From Ahaetulla prasina (lineage: Eukaryota > Chordata > Lepidosauria > Squamata > Colubridae), in assembly GCF_028640845.1 (NCBI RefSeq), contig NC_080548.1, positions 10,169,814 to 10,233,813 on the forward strand: 64,000 bases of DNA, given 5' to 3'. The position numbers and the translations under genes are program-made. This document shows positions 1-11,464 of this stretch, piece by piece (position 1 is the stretch's first letter; every line of letters begins with the position of its first letter). The notes under the pieces are model-generated. The model saw only the letters and a list, made by a program, of their open reading frames with translations. It was not told the DNA's origin and made no database searches.

Positions 1-575
1 ACCTTGCCCAAAAGAAGCCTCCCCTATTCTATCCCCTCCTCTCAGTCAGCCTTGCCCCACAGAAGCCTCCCCTATCCTAGCCCCTGGTTGCTGCTGTGAA
101 ATTAAAACTGAAAGTGAAACTCCTCTCCTCTGCTTGTGTTTTGCATTTGGAACAGATTTCTTTTCAGGTGGGGAGGGGGAGTAGAACTCCTTAGCATCAA
201 AGCGTGCTAATGGGGTTTTTATTATTCTATTGGGGTTTTAATATTCGGCCGTATGTAATAAGTTTTTTAATTGGGGTTTTAACTTGTATTTATGTATATT
301 TTACATGGCTGTTAACCGCCCTGAGTCCCTCGGGAGATAGGGCGGTATATAAATTTGATTAAATAAAATAAAAAAAATAAATAAATAAAATAAAAATCAT
401 AATATAGGAAATACTAATCTCTGATGGTCATTTCAAAAAATCCTTTCTTAGCAAGCGCCTAGAAGCCAAGAGGAACATAGGTGGCAAATTTCAAGTTTGT
501 AGGCTTTACAATTCTGGAAATTTCATGATTACAGCATGAGTGGTTTTCGCATTTATATATATAGATTATCTTTAA
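1..575 (+). repeat. Unclassified dispersed repeat, copy 1 (interrupted)
   Basis: Shares long near-identical blocks with 22460-22780 (for example gccttgccccacagaagcct, agaagccaagaggaacata, tgagtggttttcgc) and, like it, ends before a tatatatagat tract. Family not recognised. The L2-like insertion at about 209-396 is absent from the other copy. Confidence 0.7.
209..396 (+). mobile_element. L2-like LINE 3' end inserted in the dispersed repeat
   Basis: Ends ccgccctgagtccctcggg, then gggcggtatataaat and an A-rich (AAATA)n tail. The same 3' end is at about 12740-12860 and 21090-21190. The uninterrupted copy at 22580-22600 defines the insertion point. Confidence 0.65.
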
Positions 576-1394
576 ATGCAAAGGGAAGTATTGGTATTAG
601 CTGATACCAAGCGAACACCAGCTTTTAAAGCTGCTTGTGCTTTACTGCATTAAGCTTCAGCCCAGCCTGTCAGGAAAATAAAAGTGGAAATATCCTGAAA
701 GATCCAATCCAGCCTTAACTTGTGCTGGTACAAGTGGTAAGGAAAACACCTGGTAGTGCTGATGGATTTGCTACCTAAAAACAAATATCAATGCAAAAAC
801 ATTTTTAGGACAGAATTCATTCATTCATATTTTTTTTATTCTTACCTAGCAAATACAGTCCATCTTCACTCAAGTCTGCCTGTCTTCAGAAAGTGCTTCT
901 CCAACTATGTGAAACATCACACAACCCCCTCAAAATGTAGCTCTCTCTGCTGCGGCAGTTATGAATGTCTGTGGTTATTTGTCATGACTTGAGTCATTTT
1001 TCGCACCAGCTGGGGGATATTCTACAGGAATAAAGCAGGCAGGTGGGGAACAGTTGTTATTTTATTCATAAAAGAAAGTAAAATCTGGCCTCAGCCCCCC
1101 AGAGTGACGGCATCTAAAGTCAACAGATCTCTTGGCCAGTAACATGTATGAAAATCTCACTTATGGAAATGCAACGTTGCACAAGTCATGCAGAAGATGG
1201 AAAGGAAAAAGATGGAAAGATTCTGCACCATCCATAATGGAGGAATGGTTGGTGAAGATGTTGGGACTTTCAGAGATAGCTAAATTGGCTTCCTTGGTTA
1301 GAGAAAAGACAGCAGCTACATTTATGGCTGACTTGAAAGCATTATAACCTTTTTGCATGGAAAAAAAACAACGAAGCTATGATTTATCAGAATA
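576..1394. other. Unannotated stretch
   Basis: Unique-looking sequence; no gene, repeat family or regulatory motif recognised. Confidence 0.5.
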
Positions 1395-1975
1395 AGAAGA
1401 TTTGGGAGGGACCTTGGAGGTGTTGTAGTCCAACCCCCTGCTCAAGCAGGAGACTCTATACCATTTCAGACGAATGGCTGTCCACTCTCTTCTTAAAAGC
1501 CTCCAGTGCTGGAGCACCCACAACTTCTGGAGGCAAGCTGTTCCACTGGTTAATTGTCCTCCCTGTTAGGAGGTTTCTCCTTAGTTCTAGGATGGTTTTC
1601 TCCTTGAGTAGTTTCCATCCGTTGTTTTTCATCTTGCCTTCTGCTGCTTTGGGAAATAGATTGACCTCCTCTTTTTTGTGGCAGCCCCTCAAATATTGGA
1701 TCACTGCTATCATGCCACCCCAATTCCTTCTTTTCATTAGACTAGACCAGTAGTGGGTTTCACTTACCTTCGCTACCGGTCGGGAACTGTGAGCGTGGGT
1801 GTGTGTGTGATGATGTCCTGGCAGGTGGGCGGAGCCTCCCGCTGCCACTGCTATCGGTACATCTGAACCGGGATGAACCAGTAGAAACCCACCACCGGAC
1901 TAGACATAACCAATTCCTGCAACTGTTCTTCATATGTTTTAGTCTCCAGACTGCACTCTTTTCAAAGATTGGAAA
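1395..1975 (-). mobile_element. CR1 LINE 3' fragment (interrupted)
   Basis: Reverse of the typical CR1 end: tgtagtccaaccccctgctc at its 3' side, followed by the usual ORF2 end and 3'UTR sequence. An hAT-like MITE at 1748-1897 splits it; the CR1 sequence resumes right after the target duplication. Confidence 0.8.
1748..1897. mobile_element. hAT-like MITE, 150 bp, with 8-bp target duplication
   Basis: Starts CAGTAGTGGGTTTCAC and ends GAAACCCACCACCG. It is flanked on both sides by GACTAGAC (1740-1747 and 1898-1905). Eight-base target duplications are the hAT hallmark. Confidence 0.85.
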
Positions 1976-2189
1976 TTAAATTAGGGTTTTGATGATCCAA
2001 CAGAATCAATCACAAAAAGGAAAGAGTAATGTTGTAACCCTAGAGCATGTGGTAAACTTATAATTACAGTACACTTATAATGGATTCAAAAGATTTGGCA
2101 CCCACAAGTATTCCTTGACATATGGGCATAATGGAGCCTGCTCACCAGACTTGTATGTCCTAACGGTTGTAATGTGGATTGGTGACCAA

Positions 2190-2457
2190 CAGAGATGGAA
2201 TTTCAGCAGGTTCTGACCAGTTCTGGAGAACCAGTAGCGGAAATTTTGAGCAGTTTGGAGAATCGGCAGTAAAAATTCTGACTGGCCCCACCCCCATCTA
2301 TTCTCTGCCTCCCAAGTCCCAGCTGATCGGGAGGAAATGGGGATTTTGCAGTAATCTTCCCTTGCCACACCCACCAAGCCACACCCACCAAGCCATGCCA
2401 CACCCACCAAGCCACATCCACAGAACCAGTAGTAAAAAAAATTCAAACCCACCACTG
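2190..2457. mobile_element. hAT-like MITE, 268 bp, with perfect 8-bp target duplication
   Basis: Starts CAGAGATGGAATTTC and ends CAAACCCACCACTG, flanked by GTGACCAA at 2182-2189 and 2458-2465. Inside are ccaccaagccacac-type direct repeats. Confidence 0.85.
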
Positions 2458-2849
2458 GTGACCAAGCCAATTTTATGAACATTTTTGCAGCGATCGTGGT
2501 CATTAAGCAAATGGTGCAGACTTTAAGTGAGGCAATGATTTGCTATGGGTGTGATTTTGCCCCAAAACGGAAGAAAGTTAGTTCCAGTTTCCTGCAAAAC
2601 TGTATCACGTGGCTGCAGGAGGCTGCAAATGGTTGTCAATACAACCATGTTGCAGAATGCCAAAAGTTCAGTCACTTTTGCACAAGGGGAGTCTGACCCC
2701 CTCCCCTCAAATTCAGGTTGTAAGTCCCCCTTTTCAGGTCAGTCATAACTGTCAAATGGTCATCCTGCAACCGTTCATTTGAGGACAACCTAAACAATGA
2801 AGGGTGTGAATTGCAAGGATTAAAATAACATCCATTGAACAGACTGATC

Positions 2850-3400
2850 AGTTTGCCTATAGTACAACAACAGTGCTGGTTATAGAGGAACTGTGTGTTG
2901 AAATTAGAAACCCAAAAACAAAACCATATTCAATCCCAGAGTGCAAGATCAGACTGGAGGCCAAGATAAAGAAATTTAGATCAGATGCAAGTAATTTAAA
3001 GGACATGAAAGGGCAAACACGGAAGTATGCAAAGATCAAGGCAAGCTAATAAAAAAATATTGGCTTAGCACCAGAAAAATTGAAAAGGGTTTGGAAATCA
3101 TAAAGCAGCGAATAACAGCAATTGCAGTGAAAAATAGAATGCTGCGAGGCATGAATCATCCAATTTAAGCAAAATCAGCTATTGCGATCGGATCAGAGGC
3201 CATTCTGCTAGAGTATAAAATTCTGAAAGTGGAAAACATGGCCAATGGCGAGAGGCTGGGTGTTGTAGGCCAGCAACATCTGGAACTGGAGCAGGCACAT
3301 CTGCAGAAGGTGTTAAAAAAAGAGTCAAGAATGCTATATGTAAAAAGGGGGAGGGGAGTGACAGATTTTATTGCATGGTGGTAGCCATGCAAATATCTCC
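2850..3400 (+). pseudogene. Decayed non-LTR retrotransposon ORF fragment
   Basis: With stops and shifts, the plus strand reads pieces such as RLEAKIKKFRSDASNL and KQRITAIAVKNRMLRGMN. These resemble the linker between N-terminal and reverse-transcriptase domains of some vertebrate LINE proteins. The clade cannot be named from this. Confidence 0.35.
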
Positions 3401-3464
3401 AGTTAGCAGCACAACTGAGAGGATAAGGTGTGGGGGATTCAGTCCCCAAATGGCTGCTATAGAA

Positions 3465-3599
3465 CAGGGGTCTCCAACCTTGGCCCCCTTAAGACTTGTG
3501 GACTTCAACTCCCAGAGTTCCTCAGCCAGCTTTGCTGGCTGAGGGACTCTGGGAGTTGAAGTCCACAAGTCTTAAAGGGACCAAGGTTGGAGACCCCTG
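3465..3599. mobile_element. Foldback hAT-like MITE, 135 bp
   Basis: Nearly perfect palindrome: CAGGGGTCTCCAACCTTGG at the left and its inverse at the right, with gacttcaactcccagag and its inverse inside. Flanks CTATAGAA and TTGTAGAA agree at 6 of 8 bases. Confidence 0.8.
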
Positions 3600-3818
3600 T
3601 TGTAGAAGAATACTCCCACATACCCAGAAGGCCACTGAACTCTGCTCCCAAAAGAGAATCTACAATCCCATGGAGATGCTTTTTCAAAAGACAACTGGGT
3701 TATGCTTTTTCCTTGAGGAAGAAGGCAGTTTGCTTCTCATCCAAGAAGCTTCATCAGTTCTGAGTGAATGGTGGTGGCAGGGGAGTGGGGTGGGGGGAAT
3801 GGAAGGATTAGCTTTGAT

Positions 3819-4335
3819 CAGTGGTAGTCAACCTGGTCCCTACCGCCCACTAGTGGGCATTCCAGCTTTCATGGTGGGCAGTAGGGGTTTTGTCCGATAC
3901 TGAAGCACTTTCCTTTTTTTTAATTTAATTGACTTTTTAAAAAAAATTCATAGCATTATTTAAAAACATTTTCATTAGGTTTTCATAAAATTCCCCGTGA
4001 CAATTTAAATTTCTGAAAATATACTATTTGTATCGCCTGTGCATATGTTTAGTTCACGTTACGTAAATGAAATTAAATGGCACTTATAGTGCGACCACAA
4101 ACCAAAGAGCCTCATCCCAGAATAGCTCGCGCATCTCCCCCTACACCACCCAGCTGTAACAGACAAGCAGAGCTGGTAGCCGGCGCCCCCCCAAACCCAA
4201 TCCATGATGCGCAAGAGGCATGCGCAGACAACGATACATGGCGCATTACTGTGGAACTGGTGGGCAGTTAGAAAATTTTACTACTAACAGAGATACAAAA
4301 GTGGGCGGTAGGTATAAACAGGTTGACTACCCTTG
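3819..4335. mobile_element. hAT-like nonautonomous element, 517 bp
   Basis: Ends CAGTGGTAGTCAACCTGG and CAGGTTGACTACCCTTG are inverted. Flanks GCTTTGAT and GTTTTGAT differ at one base. The interior is AT-rich with no open frame. Confidence 0.8.
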
Positions 4336-4934
4336 GTTTTGATGATAAGTTCCATTCCCCGCTCCCCTTATCCAGTCAGAACTGATGAACTTGTCTTCCT
4401 GAAAAAAAAATGTCTTCCTGAAAAAAAAAACCCCAATCATCATTCAGTTGCCTTTTGAAAAAGCACTTTTGAGGCAACCATGACCTGTATGACTGAGAAT
4501 CTCCACAGACAATCCTGTGGAGACTTTTACATGATCCGAAACTTTCCCTCAGTTGAGGAACTAGGTGTGTCTGCTCTAAGTAACCACTGTCAAATCTCTT
4601 TTCTAACAAGAGCTTTCTCTAGGGAACTTGGTATGTCTAGTGAAGTCCAACAAAGAGAAGGACCAGGAATGACATGAGAGCAGTCTTCCACTACTTGAAG
4701 GGCTGTCATATAGAAGAGCGGGACAACCTATTCTCCATAGCACCTGAGGGGCAGGACAAGAAGTAACAGGTGGAAGATCATTAAAGAGAAATCCAGCCTA
4801 GAATGCAGCAGAAATTTCCTGACAATGAGAACAATTAATCAGTGGAACGACTTGCCTCCCGAATTTGTGGGTGCTCCATCACTAGAGGTTTTCAAGAAGA
4901 GATTGGACAGCCATTCAACAGGGATGGTCTAGAG

Positions 4935-5331
4935 CAGTGATGGCTAACCTTTTCTGGACCAAGTGCCCAAAGTGCACGCACACGTGTGTGAAAGCGCGCA
5001 TGCCCTCCAAACCCCCAAAATGCAGTGTGTACGCAGCCCCCATGCATGCGCCCTCACCTCTGCGCATGCGCCTGCAACCTGCTTGCATTCCCACACATGT
5101 ATGTGCTCCCACACACATAATGTCCAGCCCCTGTGCATGCACATACGCGTATGCCCCCCCTGCACGTGCCTCACCCCCCGCGCATGCGTGGCAGAGACCC
5201 AATGACCAGCTGGCTGGTGGGAGGCGTGCACACAAGCACAGGGGACCTAAACTGGGATGACGGCTCATGTACCCACAGAGAGGATGCTGCGTGCCACCTG
5301 TGGCATACGTGCCATGGGTTCACCATCACGC
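4935..5331. mobile_element. hAT-like nonautonomous element inside CR1, 397 bp
   Basis: Starts CAGTGATGGCTAACC; right end GGGTTCACCATCACGC is its diverged inverse. Flanks GTCTAGAG and GTATAGAA match at 6 of 8. The interior is unusually rich in CA/TG and CGCATGCG-type motifs. Related copies are at 13688 and 44953. Confidence 0.7.
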
Positions 5332-5333
5332 GT

Positions 5334-5979
5334 ATAGAATAGAATAGAATTTTTTATTGGCCAAGTGTGATTGGACACACAAGGAATTTGTCTTGGTGCA
5401 GATGCTCTCAGCATACATAAAAGAAAATATACATTCAGTGGTGGGATTCAAGGAATTTAGCAACCGATCCTCTGCCCTAATGATTTCTTCCAACAATCAG
5501 TTTGCCAAACTGCTCAGAAAGTTAACAACCGGTTCTCCCAAAGTGGTGCGAACTGGCTGAATCCCACCACTGTATACGTTCATCAAGAATCGTAAGGTAC
5601 AACACTTAATGATAGTCATAGGGTACAAATAAGCAATCAGGAAACAATATCAATATAAATCGTAAGGATACCAGCAACAAGGTTAGTCATATAGTCATAA
5701 GTGGGAGGAGATAAGTGATGGGAATGATGAGAAGATTAATAGTAAGTGTAGATTTAGTAAATAGTTTGACATTGTTAAGGGAATTATTTGTTCAGCAGAG
5801 TGATGGCCTTCGGGAAGAAACTGTTCTTGTGTCTACTTGTTCTGGTGTGCAATGCTCTATAGCGTCGTTTTGAGGGTAGGACTTGAAACAGTTTATGTCC
5901 AGGATGTGAGGGATCTGTAAATATTTTCACGGCCCTCTTTTTGACTCGTGCAGTATACAGGTCCTCAATGGAAGGCAGG
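5334..5979 (-). mobile_element. Snake1/CR1-L3-like LINE 3' part with AGAAT tail
   Basis: Plus strand starts with a short (ATAGA)n array, then ttattggccaagtgtgattgg, the fixed 3' end of this family. Minus-strand frames give the C-terminal DPSHPGHKLF and RRYRALHTRT pieces of the ORF2 protein. It is 5'-truncated and interrupted by a MITE at 5436-5572. Confidence 0.8.
5436..5572. mobile_element. hAT-like MITE nested in the L3-like LINE, 137 bp
   Basis: Inverted ends CAGTGGTGGGATTCA and TGAATCCCACCACTG, flanks TATACATT and TATACGTT (7 of 8). Other LINE copies carry an unbroken atacgttcatc here, which proves insertion. Confidence 0.9.
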
Positions 5980-6058
5980 GTCTCCTGCTTGAGCAGAGGG
6001 TTGGACTTGAAGATCTCTAAGTTCCTTTCCAACACTTATTCTATGTTCTTTTTCTCAA

Positions 6059-7227
6059 GATGCCTGGTTTACTTCCAGCACAACAGCTTCGTATTTATTT
6101 CAGATGATGGGGAAGGTTATAGGGAGAATTTCAGTTTAGAAAGTTAGGGGAGACGGCCTGACAGATTGGCGCTCAAGTCTTTGCATGCCGAAACAACACA
6201 CTGTCTGCCACTGATGTAGTTGTTGTATTACAAAAGACAGTTTGCCAGGCAGGGGAAATAAAATCTTGATATTAAGGATGCAAGGAAAAAAAATCATTTA
6301 TGGCATTTTCAACCACATCCACCATCAATGCTTTGAAGACTTGAAAGAATTTTTTTTTAAAAAGGGGGACTATTTCTGACAGGCAAACCTTGAAAATGAA
6401 TGACACATTTCTCTCTCTACGACTCTCCCCCTGGTTGAAATCTAAGATGATGCTGTCACTAACAGCCTTCTCCCTCATTATCCAAATACTTTTTGCTTCC
6501 TTCCACCTTAGAAGACTTGATAGGAAACCCTTCACTCAGAAACGAGTGTGAAAGAGTAGGGCAAGGCAGTGACTCAGAACTGGCGCTCAGAAAAGCCAGA
6601 GCTTAGAAAAGCATTCTGGATTCACACCCAGGGTAGTTTGCAAAGTTTAATGGGCCCCAAAAGAGGAATAATCAGCATTGGATCACCAGAGAAAGTATTT
6701 CCTGAATGTAGTTATTTCTGGAGGAGTTTAGTTCTGCTTGGCTAGCTTCTATCATTGAGTTGATTTCGTCCAGGGCTGGATCTGATTAGAATTTGGATGG
6801 GAGACCAGCAAAAAAAATCCCAGGGTTTTCCCAGGCAAGGAAGAAAGCTCAGAAACACACACATGCACGCACGGTTGTATTCCTACAACATACTTAACCA
6901 GGTCAACTATGATCCTAATCGTCATATTAATCCAGCATGCAAAGATTGGGTGCTTAATTTGCATGCATTGTGTGAATCTGACATCTGAAGACTTTGGTAC
7001 AAATCCAGTCATTAGTTCGGTAACCGGGTTAAGCATGTGGAATGAATGCAGCCGAGGCAATTTTGAAGCTTGCAGGGAAAACAAGGGAAAGCAACTTGGA
7101 GGACGTTGAAAATTTCAGCAGAGTGTATTGTATTCCACCTTTTTCTGACGGTGTGGCATGTACACGCCCTCTAAACTAGTGGGAGATCTGGTCTTCTGTT
7201 CTGAAATGTACACATACATATACGTAT
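6059..7227. other. Unannotated stretch
   Basis: Unique-looking intergenic sequence; short open frames have no family features. Confidence 0.5.
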
Positions 7228-7440
7228 ACCCAGTGGCATGGTGACCCAGCGGTAAAGAGAGTTCAATCCTAAGTAGGGCAGATGTTTCTCTCCCCTAGGG
7301 CACAAATAAAAAATATCTGCTGCAAACTCTGCATGGCGTCAGGAAGGGCATCCGGCTAGTAAATGCTCAACTCCATCCAGTCCCCCTACCCTGAATTAAC
7401 GGATTACAGGGTTGTAAAAAGGGAGATATGCATGTACATG
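7228..7440 (+). mobile_element. RTE-like retroelement 3' fragment
   Basis: Contains gcgtcaggaagggcatccgg, a motif common at 3' ends of vertebrate RTE-type LINEs and their SINEs. The 5' limit is uncertain. Confidence 0.45.
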
Positions 7441-7451
7441 TACATATACAT

Positions 7452-8038
7452 CAGGGGTGAAATGCTCCCGGTTCAGACTGGATCGGCTGATCCGGTAGCA
7501 ATGGCGACGGGTGGTTCAGAGAATCCCTGCCCCCCCCACCCCGCCCATGCCCACCCAATGCCCGGTTGCACACATCCCTGCTTACCGCTTCTTTTTAAAA
7601 AATGCTTTTAAAAGGTAAAAAAGAGGCTTTGATGATCACAGCTGAGCTGTGTGATCGTCAGAGCCTCTTTTTTTTACTTTTAAAAGTATTTTTTACAGCC
7701 TATTGGCCGAATAGGTTGTAAAAAATGCTTTTAAAAGGTTAAAAAAAGGCTCTGACAATCACAGCTGAGCCACACAATCATCAGAGCCTTTTTTTACTTT
7801 TAAAAGCATTTTTTTCAGCCGAATAGGTTGAAAAAAAATGCTTTTAAAAATAAAAAAAAGATTGTGCGCCACAGCTGACCACCTGTCCGGCACACTGTTC
7901 TACTTACCCCATGCCTCCTTTTGGCGTGCACTGCACACACGCATGTGCACTTTGCATTTGGTGCATAGTGTGCATGCACATGCAACACGCATGCACAGCC
8001 AGCCAACCGGTAGTAAACTAGTTCAGATTTCGCCACTG
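7452..8038. mobile_element. hAT-like nonautonomous element, 587 bp, internal hairpins
   Basis: Starts CAGGGGTGAAATGC, ends CAGATTTCGCCACTG, flanked by ATATACAT on both sides. The interior has repeated hairpins (cttttaaaag blocks around gatcacagctgagctgtgtg). A relative in opposite orientation is at 57911-58627. Confidence 0.85.
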
Positions 8039-8131
8039 ATATACATACATATGCACATAATAGATACATGTAGATATCCCTGAAGGAGAAACTAGAGAGG
8101 ACGTGGAAACTGAAAGCCAAAGTGGTCCCAG

Positions 8132-8603
8132 TGTCGTGTCCCACTCCTCCGCTGACGACCGGGTCAGGGAAATCCGAATCAGGCGTGCCTCTGCAGCTCT
8201 GCCAAAGTCCTATCAGAGTTCTCAAGGCAGGCAGGAGACCAGAAAGTGACTTCAGCAATCCAAGTTAGACTTTGCCTGACTCAGAGAATGCCAGAAAGCA
8301 GATCCTTTATATAGGCCATGGGGTGTGGCTCCATGACTCAGCACTTATCCAGGCCTGCCCCTCCCTTCCTTCTGTCACCGCCGCCTATCAATTCTTCTGA
8401 AGCGAGGGTCACTCCAGTCTGCAGCTGTTGGTAAGTGACCTCCCTCAGGCTCACATGCTGTGGGGGAGGGGGAGGGGTCTAGTTGCTCCGTTTGCCTGGG
8501 CATGGAGCCAGGGCTGGGACCGGGAGGCATACTAGGACATTCCTCAGCGTTCGGAAGCAGATAAGAAGGCCCCGGCTGCGGTGAAAGCGGGCGAGACACA
8601 ACA
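8132..8603 (-). mobile_element. Solo LTR, 472 bp, 5-bp target duplication
   Basis: TG...CA ends (TGTCGTGTCCC to GACACAACA) flanked by CCCAG on both sides. The minus-strand TATATAAAGG near 8290 favours minus orientation. Shares ctttatata and aattcttctgaagcg blocks with the LTR at 15376. No internal retroviral genes remain; a gypsy-like origin is possible. Confidence 0.8.
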
Positions 8604-8764
8604 CCCAGTGGTGGTGGGAGCACCAGGGGTTGTGCAGAGTAGCTCCAACAGATCCCAAAAAGAACATCAGAGCCCTCGGTCCAGAAGATGCACTGCTAGG
8701 AACAGTTAAGATGTTGCGCAGAAAACTCATATATATGTACTATAAATATTGCTTTACAACACTT

Positions 8765-8875
8765 GACATGGATGGATCCATGGATGGATGGATGGAGAGA
8801 AAGAGATCAATCATGGATGGATGGATGGATGGATGGATGGATGGATGGATGGATGGATGGATGAATGGATGGGTA
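8765..8875 (+). repeat. (TGGA)n microsatellite
   Basis: Interrupted GGAT array; the longest pure run is about 8812-8865. Confidence 0.95.
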
Positions 8876-10001
8876 GGTAAGGGTGGAATCACAGAATAAC
8901 TTGATTAAGGGCTATAATGTACATAAGGTTAACTCTGACGAACAGGAGGAAGAGCCACAACCAAGATAACTATCAGATAAATAAAATCTGGGCACTGTAA
9001 ATTGAGAAAGCATCTCAGACAAAACCCTCCCTAGTTCTCATGAAGTTAAAGGGAGGGTGGAAACATATTCAGACTTGCAAGGTTCTGTTCCTTTAAACCT
9101 ATAATAAAAATGCTACAGTATTAGCATGCATAATTTTGGTTTCATAGTCTGCTCCATCTTGGAAGGTTGACAAAGACTTCCCCAACGCCAAACCAAGGAA
9201 TCATATGCACATCAACTTTCCCTAATCCAATACACTGCCCTCCAAATATGTTAGAATTACAGCTCCCCAAATGCCCATAATATCCAGCCTTGCCTGCACT
9301 CAAGAGGTCGGCCATTGAGGCTCCCAAACATCCTTTCCCATTTACCCCAATTTCTTTTGCTGTCACATCCCCTGGAGGTTGTTGATATCTCACTGAGGTT
9401 CAAAACCATGTTTATCTATCCCGATATTCAAGGAACCCTTTCAGTATTCAGCAATACTGGGGGAGTGGACTCCCTCAAGCTGTGTACAACCTATTTGGCT
9501 TTCTCACCTTTTGCCTTGGAAGAAAAGCGGGATTGAGCAACCTGAAATAGAAGCCAAAGCAGGAGCAAGCAGAGAGATCAGCTACCAGAAGAGGGAACGG
9601 TCACTATTATGCCGGTGTATTCAAAGATGGGTGGCAGAGAGCAGTTGGATTCAGCAACAAAGAAAAGCCTCAAAGGAGCAGCCCCAGGAAGCTCGGCTTC
9701 CCAGGCGCAACAGCTGCTAAAGGGGGCAGGAAGGAGACAGAGTGGGAGAGATCGGATTTAAGAGCTTTCATAGAGGCGTAGCATCAAAGGAACCTTGAAG
9801 TCTGGGCCACAGCCGATGAAAAAAATGCCTTTCGTGGGCATGCTGCGATACGCAAGGAGGGTGTGGGACAAAAGAGGGAAGGGGGGATCAGCTCAGATTA
9901 ATCTGCCAGGCATTTTAAGAATTTTCCTGCATGTCACTCACCATTGGAGGCAGAGGAGTGGTGCAGAAAATGAGGCAGAAAATTAGCCCTTGAGTCTTAT
10001 T

Positions 10002-10002
<1 letters not shown>
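8876..10002. other. Unannotated stretch
   Basis: Unique-looking intergenic sequence; nothing recognised. Confidence 0.5.

Positions 10003-10051
<49 letters not shown>
10003..10051 (+). repeat. (CA)n microsatellite
   Basis: Pure CA run of about 49 bp. Confidence 0.97.
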
Positions 10052-10052
<1 letters not shown>

Positions 10053-10132
10053 AAATAAACCTAGAAACACTGGCTCTGGTTTGCACAATATCCTAGATTA
10101 GGCCAAAAAAAAAAACCACAATAGGGTTAGAT

Positions 10133-10370
10133 CAGAGGTTCCCAATCTTTTTCGCCCGCGGCTCCCCCGGAAATCCGACCTGCAACTGCGCATGCGCACC
10201 AGACACGCCCGCGGCTCCCCGGAAATCCGACCTGCAACTGCGCATGCGCACCAGACGCCCCAGAAATGGCGCATCAGCGCCGGACCCAGAGGGCGCAGAT
10301 ATTCCGCGGCGCCCCCATGACGATAGCGCGGCTCCCTGGGGAGCCGCGGCTCACAGTTTGGGAATCACTG
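10133..10370. mobile_element. hAT-like nonautonomous element, 238 bp, perfect 8-bp target duplication
   Basis: Ends CAGAGGTTCCCAA and TTGGGAATCACTG, flanked by GGTTAGAT at 10125-10132 and 10371-10378. GC-rich interior with tandem halves of about 60 bp (cgcggctcccc, gcaactgcgcatgcgcacc). Confidence 0.9.
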
Positions 10371-10383
10371 GGTTAGATGGTTG

Positions 10384-10776
10384 TGGATAAACTGTTTCAA
10401 CTCCTACCCTCAAAACGACGCTATAGAGCACTGCACACCAGAACAACTAGACACAAGGATAGCTTTTTCCCGAAGGCCATTACTCTGCTAAACAAATAAT
10501 TCCCTCAACACTGTCAAACTATTTACTGAATCTGCTCTACTATTAATCTTCTCATAGTTCCCATCACCAATCTCTTTCCACTTATGACTGTATGACTATA
10601 ACTTGTTGCTGGCAATCCTTATGATTTATATTGATATATTGACCATCAATTGTGTTGTAAATGTTGTACCTTGATGAAGGTATCTTTTCTTTTATGTACA
10701 CTGAGAGCATATGCACCAAGACAAATTCCTTGTGTGTCCAATCACACTTGGCCAATAAAACATTCTATTCTATTCT
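10384..10776 (+). mobile_element. Snake1/CR1-L3-like LINE 3' end (first of two)
   Basis: aactgtttcaactcctaccc (ORF2 end) through ccaatcacacttggccaata and a short ATTCT run. 5'-truncated. Confidence 0.8.
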
Positions 10777-10879
10777 TTAAGAAGCATGGACTTCAACTTC
10801 CAGAGTTCCCTAGCCAGTATGCTGGGTGGAGAATTCTGGGAGTTGAGGTCCACACATCTTAAAGTGGCTGAGGTTGAGA

Positions 10880-11173
10880 ATAATTCCCTCAACTGTCAAA
10901 CTAGTTACTAAGTTTGCATTACTATTAATCTTCTCATCGTTCCTATCATCCATCTCCTCCCACTTATGACTGTATGACTGTAACCTTGTTGTTGGTATTC
11001 TTAAGATTTATATTGACTGTTTCCCTATGACTATCATTAAGTGTCGAACCTTATGACTCTTGATGAAGGTATCTTTTCTTTTATGTACACTGAGAGCATA
11101 TGCACCAAGACAAATTCCTTGTGTGTCCGATCACACTTGGCCAATAAAAATTCTATTCTATTCTATTCTATTC
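10880..11173 (+). mobile_element. Snake1/CR1-L3-like LINE 3' end (second of two) with (ATTCT)n
   Basis: A second 3' end of a different subfamily; it has the gtttccctatgactatcatt block missing from the first. It ends in (ATTCT)n at 11149-11173. Between the copies, 10777-10879 holds a foldback-MITE remnant (cttcaacttccagagttccc). Confidence 0.78.
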
Positions 11174-11464
11174 ATAACACGTTGTGCAATGTTATATGAA
11201 TCAGACCATCAGGGTAAGAAAATCTGATCTAGAGAAGTTATGCAAATAGAGAGATTACCTTTTGCTAAATGAGCTTGTGCATCTTCCATGAAGCTGAATA
11301 GTGTGTGCAAATAAGATGGGGTTACATATCCGTATTTCTTGCATAAACCCCAATCCGGGGGGGGGGGGGTTCACCTAACGCAAAGCAAAGACTTTGATGG
11401 CTTAACGTATCGGATGAACTGAGCAGAAGGGTCTCAAAGGAAGACAAACCTGTCCTTTCACCAT

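Larger units (their letters stand above)
4588..6058 (+). mobile_element. CR1 LINE 3' end split by later insertions
   Basis: CR1 ORF2 end and 3'UTR (cagtggaacgacttgcctcc, gattggacagccattcaaca) up to 4934. The 3' end resumes at about 5978 with gggtctcctgcttgagcag. The gap holds an hAT-like element and a CR1-L3-like LINE. A second copy of this CR1 family is at 14963-15912. Confidence 0.8.

Noticed and set aside
7616..7860. Possible microRNA hairpins
   Set aside because: The hairpins are internal palindromes of the hAT-like element at 7452-8038 and repeat several times within it.
8765..8875. Possible CRISPR-like regular repeat
   Set aside because: It is a plain tetranucleotide microsatellite; no spacers, and the genome is vertebrate.
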